Positions 49,915 to 58,196 of a stretch of DNA of 64,000 nucleotides are shown piece after piece. Source of the stretch: Martinezella tropici (GTDB lineage: Bacteria; Pseudomonadota; Alphaproteobacteria; Rhizobiales; Rhizobiaceae); NCBI RefSeq assembly GCF_008370325.1, contig NZ_VNIP01000006.1:806001-870000 (forward strand). Reading direction: 5' to 3'. The notes under the pieces were generated by a model that had not been told where the DNA came from, ran no database searches, and was given only the letters and a program-made list of their open reading frames with translations. Positions within the stretch are counted from its first letter, which is position 1. Every line of letters starts with the position of its first letter. The translations under genes were made by a program, and so were the position numbers.

Positions 49915-49968
49915 TTGACAGGCAACCATTTGGTTGCTTATAAAACAGAAACAGTCAACTAAATGGTT
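49915..49968 (+). promoter_or_regulatory. Promoter with two inverted operators for the ArsR-type gene
   Basis: TTGACA (49915-49920) and TATAAA (49939-49944) are separated by 18 bases. The spacer contains the palindrome GCAACCA-TT-TGGTTGC (49922-49937). A second copy, CAACTAAATGGTT (49956-49968), is the inverse of the same 13-base motif with one change, 32 bp (about three turns) away. This is typical of an autorepressed ArsR operon. Confidence 0.7.
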
Positions 49969-49976
49969 CCGTATCC

Positions 49977-50300
49977 GTGAATGATGATGCCGTTTTCAAG
50001 GCGCTGGCGGATGCCAGCCGGCGACAATTGCTCGACAGGCTCTATGAGCGCAACGGGCTGACTCTGAACGCGCTTTGCGAGGATCTGGATATGAGCCGCC
50101 AGGCGGTCGCCAAGCACCTTGCCATTCTGGAAGAGGCCAATTTGATCTCCTCGGAAAAGCATGGCCGCGTGAAGCTGCATTTCATCAACGCAGTCCCGAT
50201 CAACGGCATCGCCGAGCGCTGGATCAACAAGTTCGAACGCCGGCATCTGAACGCGCTTTCGGCGCTGAAGAAGGCGTTGGAAGACGAGGGCGGCCAATAA
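49977..50300 (+). CDS. ArsR-family winged-helix repressor
   Basis: A 107-residue single-domain ArsR-type protein: ALADASRRQLLDRLYERNGLTLNALCEDLDMSRQAVAKHLAILEEANLI covers the winged helix with the recognition helix SRQAVAKHL. No metal-binding cysteine pair is obvious, so it may sense another ligand or only respond to the paired protein. The start is a GTG at 49977, since the nearby ATGs are out of frame and the Shine-Dalgarno is weak. It probably represses its own promoter and the SRPBCC gene 38 bases downstream. Confidence 0.88.
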   Translation: MNDDAVFKALADASRRQLLDRLYERNGLTLNALCEDLDMSRQAVAKHLAILEEANLISSEKHGRVKLHFINAVPINGIAERWINKFERRHLNALSALKKALEDEGGQ

Positions 50301-50338
50301 TCGCCCCGAGAGCGACTATTCAAACCAGGAGAAATGAC

Positions 50339-50776
50339 ATGACCGGAAGCAAGTTCGTCTACGCCACCTTCATCCGCACCACGCCGGAGAAGCTCTGGTC
50401 GGCGCTGACTACGCCGGAATTCATCAGGCAATATTGGTTCGACATGGTCCATGACACGGAATGGAAAGTCGGTGCACCGTGGAAAATGCTCTTTCCGGAT
50501 GGTCGCGTCGCCGACACCGGAGAGATTGCAGAGTTCGATCCACCTCGGCGCCTGGCGTTCAAATGGCGCAATGAATTTCGCCCGGAGTTGAAAGCCGAAG
50601 GCTGGTCGCGCTGCATAATGGAATTGGAGCCTGCGGATAACGCCGTGAAGTTGACCGTCACCCATGCGATCGACGCGGAGAACTCCAAATTCATCGAGGC
50701 TGTGTCGGGCGGCTGGCCTAAAATTCTGTCGAACCTCAAATCGCTGTTGGAGACCGGATCAGTCGCGATCAGCTAG
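50339..50776 (+). CDS. SRPBCC (AHSA1-like) domain protein
   Basis: The 145-residue protein is a START/Bet v1-like fold member of the Aha1-C/activator-of-Hsp90 homology group: FIRTTPEKLWSALTTPEFIRQYWF near the N-terminus and WPKILSNLKSLLETG near the C-terminus. Such proteins bind hydrophobic ligands and commonly follow an ArsR gene, as here. The function is not known. AGGAG precedes the ATG at 50339. Confidence 0.88.
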   Translation: MTGSKFVYATFIRTTPEKLWSALTTPEFIRQYWFDMVHDTEWKVGAPWKMLFPDGRVADTGEIAEFDPPRRLAFKWRNEFRPELKAEGWSRCIMELEPADNAVKLTVTHAIDAENSKFIEAVSGGWPKILSNLKSLLETGSVAIS

Positions 50777-50942
50777 AAGTAAGCTGGAGCGCATTCAGTT
50801 TCCGTTGAGACGCCGGCGCTTCGGCGACGGCGTCCCGGCTGTATTCGATGCGGTTTGCCAGCCTTGTCTTGCATCGTTCATCGGCAGTCTTACTTTAGCC
50901 ATGCCGCTTTTGCTCCCAGCGGCCGCTGTTGGAGGATGATTG

Positions 50943-51437
50943 ATGCGCTTACCGAAATTGCTTGCCGCCATTGCCGCGTCTTTTCTGGCCATCGCGCCTG
51001 TTTCCGCTTCCGCCGAGGTCGTCGGCAAGGTCGGCGTGGATTGGACGGGCAATGACATTCTGGTCGATGCCGTGCCGGACCCGGAAGTCACCGGCGTGAC
51101 CTGCCATGTGACCTATTTCGATCGCAGCGTTATCGACCGGCTGCGCAAGGGCAACTGGTTCGAGGATCCCTCCAATAATTCCATCGCCTGCCGCCAGACA
51201 GGACCGATCGAAATCGGCGATATCAACCTGTCGCAAAGCGGCGAAGAGGTGTTTCGTGCTGGATTGTCGCTCATCTGGAAGAAACTGGTCGTCACCCGGA
51301 TCTACGACAAGAAGAACGACACGTTGATCTACCTCATCCATTCACGCCAGTTGGTGGATGGTTCAGCCAAGATGGCGATTTCGACGATACCTCTGTTTGG
51401 TCAGCAGGTTACATGGAAGAAGGGTAAGCCTAATTAA
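50943..51437 (+). CDS. CreA-family periplasmic protein
   Basis: The 164-residue protein has a signal peptide (about 1-24, ending SASA-E) and the CreA-like core: VGVDWTGNDILVDAVPDPEVTGVTCHVTYFDR, SIACRQTGPI and the C-terminal IPLFGQQVTW. CreA proteins are widespread in proteobacteria and lack an assigned biochemical function. GGAGG (50931-50935) fits the ATG at 50943; a TTG immediately precedes it. It stands alone between an SRPBCC gene and a long spacer. Confidence 0.85.
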   Translation: MRLPKLLAAIAASFLAIAPVSASAEVVGKVGVDWTGNDILVDAVPDPEVTGVTCHVTYFDRSVIDRLRKGNWFEDPSNNSIACRQTGPIEIGDINLSQSGEEVFRAGLSLIWKKLVVTRIYDKKNDTLIYLIHSRQLVDGSAKMAISTIPLFGQQVTWKKGKPN

Positions 51438-51674
51438 AGCGAAACGCGACTTCTGCGCGAGATGCTTGTCATTACCAGGATACCGCAATCACAACTGATG
51501 AAGAGATAGTACCAAAAAAAGTCGTACTCTTGGGTTGTCGAATTGCTTCTGGTTGCTTTCGGTTTGCACCTTTTTGATGCAATTTTGAAAGCGAACACGG
51601 AGGCGACTCTTGCCCCTGTTCACGGCCTGCAAGACCGGCATCATTGGCTACACCCCTGCCAAAGCCGGTTATAT
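51438..51674. other. Intergenic stretch between creA and the cheW terminator
   Basis: The stretch separates convergent genes (rightward creA, leftward cheW). It is AT-richer in places. A short ORF at 51543 has no ribosome site or recognisable feature, and nothing else was recognised. Confidence 0.25.
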
Positions 51675-51681
51675 GAAAAAC

Positions 51682-51712
51682 GATCGCCCTGGAGCCGAGC
51701 TTCAGGGCGATC
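51682..51712 (-). terminator. Terminator of the cheW gene
   Basis: GATCGCCCTGGAGC (51682-51695) and GCTTCAGGGCGATC (51699-51712) form a 14-bp stem with one G-T pair and a 3-base loop. On the minus strand it is followed by GTTTTTC. Confidence 0.85.
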
Positions 51713-51741
51713 TTTAAGGGGTAATTTCTAACTTGTTGAAA

Positions 51742-52206
51742 TCAGGCGGCTTGGGCCAGCTGGTCAGCAATAACCGTATCGAGGTTGAGGAAGCAGACCA
51801 TGGTCTTTTCCAGCGCCACGATGCCACGGCAGAAGGCGCGCTGTGCTTCCGGAACAATTTCCGGCGCCGGCTGCAGGTCTTCGCTCTTGATCGACATCAT
51901 GTCCGAGACCTGCTCGACAAGAAGCCCGACGAGCTTGCCGGCAATATCCGTGACGATGATGGCCGAACGCTCGGAAGGCTCCGTCATCTTCATGCCGAGG
52001 CGGCAGGCCATATCGATGACCGGGATAACTGCGCCGCGCAGGTTGATGAGGCCGAGCACGTAAGGCGGCGTATGGGGCATCGGCGTCACCGGCGCCCAGC
52101 CGCGGATTTCGCGGATAGCCATGATGTCGATGCAGAATTCCTGGTCGCCGAGATGGAAGGAGACGATTTCCAGATAGGCGCCCGATTGCTTGATGGTGTT
52201 CGTCAT
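51742..52206 (-). CDS. cheW: Chemotaxis coupling protein CheW
   Basis: The 154-residue protein is a single CheW domain: EIVSFHLGDQEFCIDIMAIREI at the N-terminus and VLGLINLRGAVIPVIDMACRLGM in the second part, typical of adaptors coupling CheA to chemoreceptors. No cheA, receptor or flagellar gene is nearby, so this is an orphan copy. The ATG at 52206 is the first in frame with the domain; GGAAG lies upstream. Confidence 0.88.
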   Translation of the reverse strand: MTNTIKQSGAYLEIVSFHLGDQEFCIDIMAIREIRGWAPVTPMPHTPPYVLGLINLRGAVIPVIDMACRLGMKMTEPSERSAIIVTDIAGKLVGLLVEQVSDMMSIKSEDLQPAPEIVPEAQRAFCRGIVALEKTMVCFLNLDTVIADQLAQAA

Positions 52207-52653
52207 GTTCGAGAACTTCCCGATTGGCATCGCCGGCAAGCGACGCTCGCGATTGAAAAAGAGATCGGCTGGAGCGGCTTGGGCAGCGGCAGCATCCGGT
52301 GCTTCGGCGCAAAACGCCTGGCTTTCCGGCGGGCGTCATGCCCTTCTGAAATAAAGAGTTTGCCGCGTTTTCGGACGGCGGGCGAAGTCGAGTTCGACCT
52401 TTGAAAGAGATGTTGGCGCGGACAGGTTAGGATTGGTTTAACATGATCGTAGATTTTGTCTGATCGAGCCTGAGCGAAGCAGGGAAGCAAGGCAAGCAGA
52501 GCTTGAGAGACCTTGAAGCGCATGCTGCGACGATTTCGGCCACTTGCGAACATCTTCTTGAATTGCGTCCTCCACGTCGAGCCATTACATCGGCTGAAGA
52601 GCGGCGCGCTGCCTTTCGGGTGCGGTCGCCGGAATTGGTGAGGAAAGGCAGTC
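52207..52653. other. Divergent intergenic region between cheW and sco1
   Basis: This 447-base stretch should hold promoters for both genes. Minus-strand frames exist but show no family resemblance and no good ribosome site. No known RNA element was recognised. Confidence 0.25.
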
Positions 52654-53256
52654 ATGAGAAGCGTACGGATTGCGATTTGGGTGGCCGTGTTGATCGTGGC
52701 CGGAATATTGGGCTGGCTGAGCTTTGGTGGAGGCAAGTCGCCCGAGGTGGCGGCATCCGGTCCCTATGGCGTGCCCTTCACGCTCGTTTCGCAAAGCGGC
52801 CAGCCGATCAGCGAACAGGCATTTCGCGGCAAACCGTCGGCTATCTTCTTCGGCTATACGCATTGCCCGGATGTCTGCCCGACGACGCTGTTCGAGCTGA
52901 ACGGCTGGCTGCAGAAGGTCGATCCGGATGGCAGCAAGCTTAACGCCTATTTCGTCACCGTCGATCCTGAGCGCGATACGCCCGCCATGATGGACCAGTA
53001 CGTCTCCAATGTATCGAAGCGCATCACCGGAATTTCCGGCGATCCCGCCAAGGTGATGGACATGGTCAAGGGCTTCCGAGTCTACGCCAAGAGAGTGCCG
53101 GTGGACGAAAAACAGCCGAATGGCGACTATACGATGGATCATACCGCTTCCGTGTTCCTGCTGGATTCGGCGGGCCGATTTGCCGGAACCATCGCCTATG
53201 AAGAAGACCCGGACGTGGCGACGAAGAAGCTGGAGAACCTGATCAAGAAGGGATAG
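52654..53256 (+). CDS. Sco1/SenC-family copper chaperone
   Basis: The 200-residue protein is a membrane-anchored thioredoxin-fold copper protein for cytochrome oxidase CuA assembly. An N-terminal helix (about 5-22) anchors it; the Cu ligands are Cys71 and Cys75 in CPDVC, and His163 in MDHTASVFLL. DPERDTP is also a family mark. GAGGAAAGG precedes the ATG. A FAD-monooxygenase gene follows seven bases later. Confidence 0.93.
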   Translation: MRSVRIAIWVAVLIVAGILGWLSFGGGKSPEVAASGPYGVPFTLVSQSGQPISEQAFRGKPSAIFFGYTHCPDVCPTTLFELNGWLQKVDPDGSKLNAYFVTVDPERDTPAMMDQYVSNVSKRITGISGDPAKVMDMVKGFRVYAKRVPVDEKQPNGDYTMDHTASVFLLDSAGRFAGTIAYEEDPDVATKKLENLIKKG

Positions 53257-53263
53257 GGCCTGC

Positions 53264-54412
53264 ATGGGCGAGGGGTTTGGCGAACGGGAAAAATCCAGAT
53301 CCATCCTGATCGCAGGCGCAGGGCCAGTCGGCCTTGCAGCCGCGCTTGAACTCGCCCGACGCGGCTATAGGCCCCGCATCATCGACGATGGCGCCGGCCC
53401 GACGGCCATGGAGGAGAGCCGGGCGCTTGGCGTCAACGCCCGCACGCTGACGCTGCTGTCTCCCGCCGGCGTTGCAGAGCGCATCCTTGCCGCCGCCCAG
53501 CCGATAGAGCGTTTTCGTATCCGCTCGGACAAGAAGATCCTTGTCCAGCTGGATACTCGAGAGGTGAAAGGCCGCTTCGGCGCCATTTGCGGCTTGTCGC
53601 AGGGCGCCACCGAGCGCCTTTTGATGGAGGCGCTTTCGGCTCATGACATCTCGCCCGAATGGCAGACCGCGGTGGTTGCGGAGGCCATATCGAACTTTCA
53701 GAAACCGGAGATCACACTGCGCCGGATCGACGGTACGTCGGAGACGGTTCGGCCGGATATCCTGATCGGTGCTGACGGCGCGCATTCGGCCGTCCGTAAG
53801 GCGCTTGGTGCTGGCTTCCCAGGCAAGGCGCTGGAGGCTTTCTTCTATCTCGCCGATTTTCGCTATGCAGGGCCAATCGATACGCATTACGCCGAGATCT
53901 CGCTCTTCGATCCCGGCATGGTTGGGCGCCTGCCTGTTACGGCCGACGTCATCCGCTATATCTCGACGCTGGAGGATTTCGAAAGCCGCATCGTTCATCC
54001 GGCTGCCATTGCCAGGAAGATCTGGGCCTCGCAATTTCGCATCAACTTCCGCCATGTCGAGCCGATGGCGAAAGGGAATGTCTTCCTAGTCGGCGATGCC
54101 GCTCATATCCATTCGCCAGCCGGCGCGCGCGGCATGAATCTCGGCATCGAAGATGCCTGCTGGCTTGCGTGGCTCATTGCGGAAGGCCGCGAACAGGAGT
54201 ATTCGGCCTTGAGAATTCCCGCCGTGAAGCTGGTATTGAAGCAGACCTACGGCCTGACGCGACTGGTGACCATGAGAAATCCGCTGGCGATTGCGGTGCG
54301 CAATCTGTTTGCGCCGTTATTTCTGCGCTTTGGCTCGGCCCGTCGGACGTTGCTTCGGAGCGTCGCCGGCTATGACACGCCGAGACCGCCCTGGATCGAC
54401 TGGGCCGAATAA
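53264..54412 (+). CDS. FAD-dependent monooxygenase (PHBH-type)
   Basis: The 382-residue protein has the FAD fingerprint ILIAGAGPVGLAAALELARRG, the DG-type motif DILIGADGAHSAVRKALG and a second FAD motif GNVFLVGDAAHIHSPAGARGMNLGIEDA, placing it with class A aromatic/phenolic hydroxylases. The substrate is unknown. It lies between sco1 and prmA with short spacing, so it may share a transcript, although no functional link is obvious. The start is the ATG at 53264 with weak GGG upstream. Confidence 0.85.
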   Translation: MGEGFGEREKSRSILIAGAGPVGLAAALELARRGYRPRIIDDGAGPTAMEESRALGVNARTLTLLSPAGVAERILAAAQPIERFRIRSDKKILVQLDTREVKGRFGAICGLSQGATERLLMEALSAHDISPEWQTAVVAEAISNFQKPEITLRRIDGTSETVRPDILIGADGAHSAVRKALGAGFPGKALEAFFYLADFRYAGPIDTHYAEISLFDPGMVGRLPVTADVIRYISTLEDFESRIVHPAAIARKIWASQFRINFRHVEPMAKGNVFLVGDAAHIHSPAGARGMNLGIEDACWLAWLIAEGREQEYSALRIPAVKLVLKQTYGLTRLVTMRNPLAIAVRNLFAPLFLRFGSARRTLLRSVAGYDTPRPPWIDWAE

Positions 54413-54431
54413 AAACGAGAAAGAGCGACGA

Positions 54432-55310
54432 GTGAGCGAAATCCGCCTTTATGTAACGACGACCGAGGAGAAGGCCGGGCAGATCCTGGACCTGATGACG
54501 CCGGTATTCGAAGACGAAGAGTTGCCGATCGCAACGACGGAAATCGATGAAAAGAACGATATTTGGGAAGCGTCGATCTATCTCTATGCCGTGGACGAAG
54601 AGGAGGTGCTCGGTCGTTTCGAAGCGCTCCTGAAGCCCACCTTCGCCGAGCTCGCTATTCAAAAGGAAGTACTTCCGGATATCGACTGGATCGCCAAGTC
54701 ACTGGAAGGACTGAAGCCCGTGCGCGCCGGCCGCTTCCTCGTGCATGGCTCGCATGATCGCGACAAGGTCGGCCCCAGCGATATTGCCATCGAGATCGAG
54801 GCCGGGCAGGCCTTTGGTACGGGCCATCATGGAACGACGGCGGGCTGCCTGGAGACGATCGAGAAGGTTCTTGCGAGCCGCCGCGTGCGCAATGCGCTCG
54901 ATCTCGGCACGGGCAGCGGTGTGCTGGCGATCGCCGTGCGCAAGCTGCGCAACATTCCTGTTCTGGCGACGGATATCGACCCTGTCGCCGTTCGCGTCGC
55001 CCGGGAGAATGTCCGCAGCAATGGGATCGCTTCCGGCGTTGCATTGGAGACGGCGCCCGGCTTTCATTCCACGGCCTTTTCCCGTCATGGACCATTCGAT
55101 CTGATCATCGCCAATATTCTGGCGCGGCCGCTCATCAAGATGGCGCCGCAGCTTGTAGCACATCTGGCGCCGGGCGGCTCGGTCATACTATCAGGTATCC
55201 TGGCCGAGCAGCGCTGGAAGGTTCTGGCGGCCTATAACGGCGCCAATCTCCGGCACGTGCGCACGATCTGGCGCAATGGCTGGGTCACCATCCATCTCGA
55301 CCGGCCTTGA
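54432..55310 (+). CDS. prmA: Ribosomal protein L11 methyltransferase PrmA
   Basis: PrmA methylates ribosomal protein L11. The 292-residue protein has an N-terminal substrate-recognition domain, a methyltransferase domain with GQAFGTGHHGTTAGCLE and DLGTGSGVLAIAVRKL (motif I), and NILARPLIKMAPQL. The start is a GTG at 54432 (MSEIRLYVTT), with GAG upstream; the frame extends back into the monooxygenase gene without a start. A strong hairpin lies 40 bases beyond the stop. Confidence 0.93.
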   Translation: MSEIRLYVTTTEEKAGQILDLMTPVFEDEELPIATTEIDEKNDIWEASIYLYAVDEEEVLGRFEALLKPTFAELAIQKEVLPDIDWIAKSLEGLKPVRAGRFLVHGSHDRDKVGPSDIAIEIEAGQAFGTGHHGTTAGCLETIEKVLASRRVRNALDLGTGSGVLAIAVRKLRNIPVLATDIDPVAVRVARENVRSNGIASGVALETAPGFHSTAFSRHGPFDLIIANILARPLIKMAPQLVAHLAPGGSVILSGILAEQRWKVLAAYNGANLRHVRTIWRNGWVTIHLDRP

Positions 55311-55344
55311 GCCGGTCACTTCCCGCTATCCCAATTGCAGGTAA

Positions 55345-55373
55345 TAAAAAAGGCGGTGCCGAAGCACCGCCTT
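55345..55373 (-). terminator. Terminator for a leftward transcript
   Basis: AAGGCGGTGC (55350-55359) and GCACCGCCTT (55364-55373) form a perfect 10-bp stem with a CGAA loop. Only the minus strand has the T-tract (CCTTTTTTATT); on the plus strand AAGATCG follows. It therefore ends a minus-strand unit, although the stem could also affect prmA. Confidence 0.75.
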
Positions 55374-55513
55374 AAGATCGACTTTCACCGATCTTGCCCG
55401 CGAGCGTGTGGAGGAGGAGTGCTCAAGCGGGCTCTAAGCGTTCCGATTGCGATCCGGGAGGGAGGAGGAGAACCGGATTGCGATCGATATAGAACGCGTA
55501 GCTCGTAAACTTC

Positions 55514-55654
55514 TTAGCGGCGACCGCCGCGGCTTGCGCCGATTGCCTTTGCGGTTTCGACTTCGAGCTGACGAAGCGAGCCGACGGAATGGCGTACGGT
55601 GCGACGCTCGCCAGCCAGCGCCGGGCTAACATATGCGGAGCGGGTGATAGGCAT
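55514..55654 (-). CDS. 46-residue basic small protein (putative)
   Basis: The frame runs from ATG at 55654 to TAA at 55514. The peptide (MPITRSAYVSPALAGERR... ASRGGRR) is basic with no membrane segment. AAGGA lies about 10 bases upstream, and a minus-strand terminator sits about 140 bases beyond the stop. The function is unknown. The terminator orientation supports transcription, but the coding status is uncertain; the unit could also be a small RNA. The next leftward frame (55423-55632) overlaps it and is less convincing. Confidence 0.4.
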   Translation of the reverse strand: MPITRSAYVSPALAGERRTVRHSVGSLRQLEVETAKAIGASRGGRR

Positions 55655-55997
55655 TGTCTTCAAGTCCTTGGTTCGAGTGGGTTCGTCGTGAACCCCGTTT
55701 GATGCGGCGGATATAGCGACTCGCTCGCCGGCGTGGCAGGGGGGCAGCTTCATGGGAGCTATGCGTGATATGCATGCTTTCTGCCGTGAAGTTGTCATAT
55801 TTGGTCGGCGATGCTCACGAAATAGGCGGATTCGTTAACAGCCGGGGACCGGGTTGTGCGTTATCACGAGGAAGATAGCGCCGTTGCTGCGCATATCGTC
55901 GCCATGATCGAAAATCACGTCGCGCTTCCGGCCATCATGCTCTAACATACTGGCACTATTCGGTTTCACGGATTCTCCACCAGTCTCGGATCAGCTC
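55655..55997. other. Intergenic region upstream of pepP and of the leftward small-ORF unit
   Basis: This 343-base stretch should hold divergent promoters. A GTG frame of 29 codons (55856-55945) lies here but lacks support. No repeat or known motif was recognised. Confidence 0.25.
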
Positions 55998-57833
55998 ATG
56001 TTTCAGTCTTTCGACGTCAATTCCACTCCGCAATTCGGCCGCGAGCGCGTCGCTGGCTTGCGTGCCGCCTTCGGTGATCTCGGCATCGACGGCTTCCTCG
56101 TGCCGCGTGCCGACGAGTATCAGGGCGAGTATGTGCCCAAATGCTCGGAGCGCCTGGCATGGCTTACAGGTTTCACCGGATCGGCAGGTGTTGCGCTTAT
56201 CACACACTCCCAGTCCGTGGTTTTCGTGGACGGCCGCTATGTGACGCAACTTGCCGAGCAGGTGGACCGCAGCGTTTTCACCGGCGGCGATCTGGTAAAC
56301 GAGCCGCCGCATATCTGGCTGCCGCGGCATGCGAAGAAGGGTTTCCGGCTCGGCATCGATCCGTGGCTGCATACGGGCGCGGAAGTGCGGCGGCTGGAAA
56401 AGGCGTTGGCCGAGATCGACGGCAAGCTCGTCTTCCTGCCCCACAATCCGCTCGACAAGCTCTGGACGGATCGGCCGGCCGAGCCGCTCGGCGGCGTTAT
56501 CATTCAGGATATCGCTCAGGCCGGCGTGCTGGCCAAGGACAAGCTTGCGACCATCGCCGGCAATCTCAAGGAAAAGAACCTCAAGGCGGTGCTGATCACC
56601 GATCCGTCTTCGGTCGCCTGGATCTTCAATATTCGCGGCAGCGACGTGCCGCACACGCCGCACCCCCTGGCGCGTGCCATCATCTATGCGGAGGGTGAGG
56701 CCGAACTCTTCCTCGACAAGCGCAAGACGAAGGTCGAGGCAGAAGCTTACCTCACGCAGATCTGCAAGCAGTTGCCGCCGTCCGAACTTACCAAGCGTCT
56801 GGCCGCTGCGGCAGCGGACAATGGACGAATCCTGGTCGACCCGGATCTCGCCTCCTATGCCTTAACCGATATCATCCGTCGCGAGGGCGGAGAGGTTGTG
56901 GAGGGCAATGACCCTGCCAAGCTGCCGCGCGCCTGCAAGAATGCCGCTGAAATCAACGGATCAGCCGCCGCCCACCTTCAGGACGGCGCCGCCATGGTCG
57001 AGTTCCTTTACTGGCTGGAGACGAGCAAGCCGGGGACGGTGACGGAAATCGCCGCGGCGGAACGGCTGGAAGCCTGCCGCGCCCGCGTTGGCGAAAGCAT
57101 GCAGAACCCGCTGAAGGACATTTCCTTCGACACGATCTCGGGTGCCGGCGAGCATGCGGCCATCATGCATTACCGAGTGACGACGGCGAGCGACCGGCTG
57201 ATCCAGGCAGGCGAACTGTTCCTCATCGATTCAGGCGCGCAATATATCAACGGCACGACCGATATTACCCGCACGGTCGGCATCGGCGCCGTTTCCGAAG
57301 AGCAGAAGCGCCTCTTCACGCTGGTGCTGAAGGGGATGATCGCCATCAGCACGGCGCGCTTCCCGAAGGGCACGCGTGGCTGCGATCTCGATCCGCTGGC
57401 GCGCATCGCGCTCTGGAAGGCGGGTGTCGATTTTGCCCATGGCACAGGCCACGGCGTCGGTTCCTATCTATCCGTGCATGAGGGGCCGCAACGCATCGCA
57501 CGGCTCGCTGTGCAGGAGCTGCTTCCCGGGATGATCCTTTCCAACGAACCCGGCTACTATCGTCCGGGTCATTTCGGCATCCGCATCGAAAACCTGATCT
57601 ATATCCACGATCCGGAGGAGATCGAAGGTGGTGACATGCCGATGCTGGGTTTCGAGACTCTGACCTTCTGCCCGATCGATCGCAGCCTGGTTCTCGTCGA
57701 GCTGCTGACGCATGAAGAACTAAACTGGCTGAACGACTATCACGCGAAGACGCGCGAGGCGCTGATGCCGTTGATCCATGATCACGATATCAGGGCATGG
57801 CTGGAAAATGCCACGATCAAGCTCAACCACTAA
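55998..57833 (+). CDS. pepP: Xaa-Pro aminopeptidase (M24B)
   Basis: The 611-residue protein is a metallo-aminopeptidase releasing N-terminal residues before proline. It has two creatinase-like N-terminal domains and a C-terminal pita-bread domain with metal ligands in LIDSGAQY and TTDITRT (two Asp), HGTGHGVGS (His), SNEPGYY (Glu) and GIRIENL (Glu). The length matches the eukaryote-like long form (about 600) rather than E. coli PepP (441). The ATG at 55998 is the first in-frame start, with a weak ribosome site. Confidence 0.93.
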   Translation: MFQSFDVNSTPQFGRERVAGLRAAFGDLGIDGFLVPRADEYQGEYVPKCSERLAWLTGFTGSAGVALITHSQSVVFVDGRYVTQLAEQVDRSVFTGGDLVNEPPHIWLPRHAKKGFRLGIDPWLHTGAEVRRLEKALAEIDGKLVFLPHNPLDKLWTDRPAEPLGGVIIQDIAQAGVLAKDKLATIAGNLKEKNLKAVLITDPSSVAWIFNIRGSDVPHTPHPLARAIIYAEGEAELFLDKRKTKVEAEAYLTQICKQLPPSELTKRLAAAAADNGRILVDPDLASYALTDIIRREGGEVVEGNDPAKLPRACKNAAEINGSAAAHLQDGAAMVEFLYWLETSKPGTVTEIAAAERLEACRARVGESMQNPLKDISFDTISGAGEHAAIMHYRVTTASDRLIQAGELFLIDSGAQYINGTTDITRTVGIGAVSEEQKRLFTLVLKGMIAISTARFPKGTRGCDLDPLARIALWKAGVDFAHGTGHGVGSYLSVHEGPQRIARLAVQELLPGMILSNEPGYYRPGHFGIRIENLIYIHDPEEIEGGDMPMLGFETLTFCPIDRSLVLVELLTHEELNWLNDYHAKTREALMPLIHDHDIRAWLENATIKLNH

Positions 57834-57842
57834 GAAACATGA

Positions 57843-57876
57843 ACCCCATCCCGCTTCGAAACGGGATGGGGTCTTT
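57843..57876. terminator. Terminator between pepP and azlD
   Basis: ACCCCATCCCG (57843-57853) and CGGGATGGGGT (57862-57872) form an 11-bp stem, followed by CTTTCG on the plus strand. Confidence 0.75.
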
Positions 57877-57882
57877 CGTGTC

Positions 57883-58194
57883 TCAAACGCCGATGGAATG
57901 GCGCCACGCCATGACGACGATCCATCCTGCGACCAGCATATAGGTCGAGGGGTAGCGCAGTCCGACGAGAAGGGCGGCAAACATCGCCACCTTCGTGTCC
58001 CAGCCGCCGATGAAGAAGGCGGGGGCGACGAGCGTTGTCAGCACCGCGGCGGGTACGGCATTCAGCGCGGCTTCGACGCGCGGCGGAATGCGGGTCATCT
58101 TGACGATCAGGATATAGCCGCCGATTCGCGTCAGGAAGGTCACCACGGCTGCGGCCAGAATGAGCAAGACCATGTGCGGATTGAAATCGAGCAT
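57883..58194 (-). CDS. azlD: AzlD-family branched-chain amino-acid exporter subunit
   Basis: The 103-residue protein has about four hydrophobic segments with the AzlD-like N-terminal FLTRIGGYILI and VLTTLVAPAFF. AzlD works with AzlC (similar to YgaH/YgaZ) in exporting branched-chain amino acids. It starts two bases after azlC ends, so the pair is an operon. Confidence 0.88.
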   Translation of the reverse strand: MLDFNPHMVLLILAAAVVTFLTRIGGYILIVKMTRIPPRVEAALNAVPAAVLTTLVAPAFFIGGWDTKVAMFAALLVGLRYPSTYMLVAGWIVVMAWRHSIGV

Positions 58195-58196
58195 GG

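Noticed and set aside
55856..55945. GTG frame of 29 codons before pepP
   Set aside because: The ribosome site is poor and there is no supporting feature; it may be chance.
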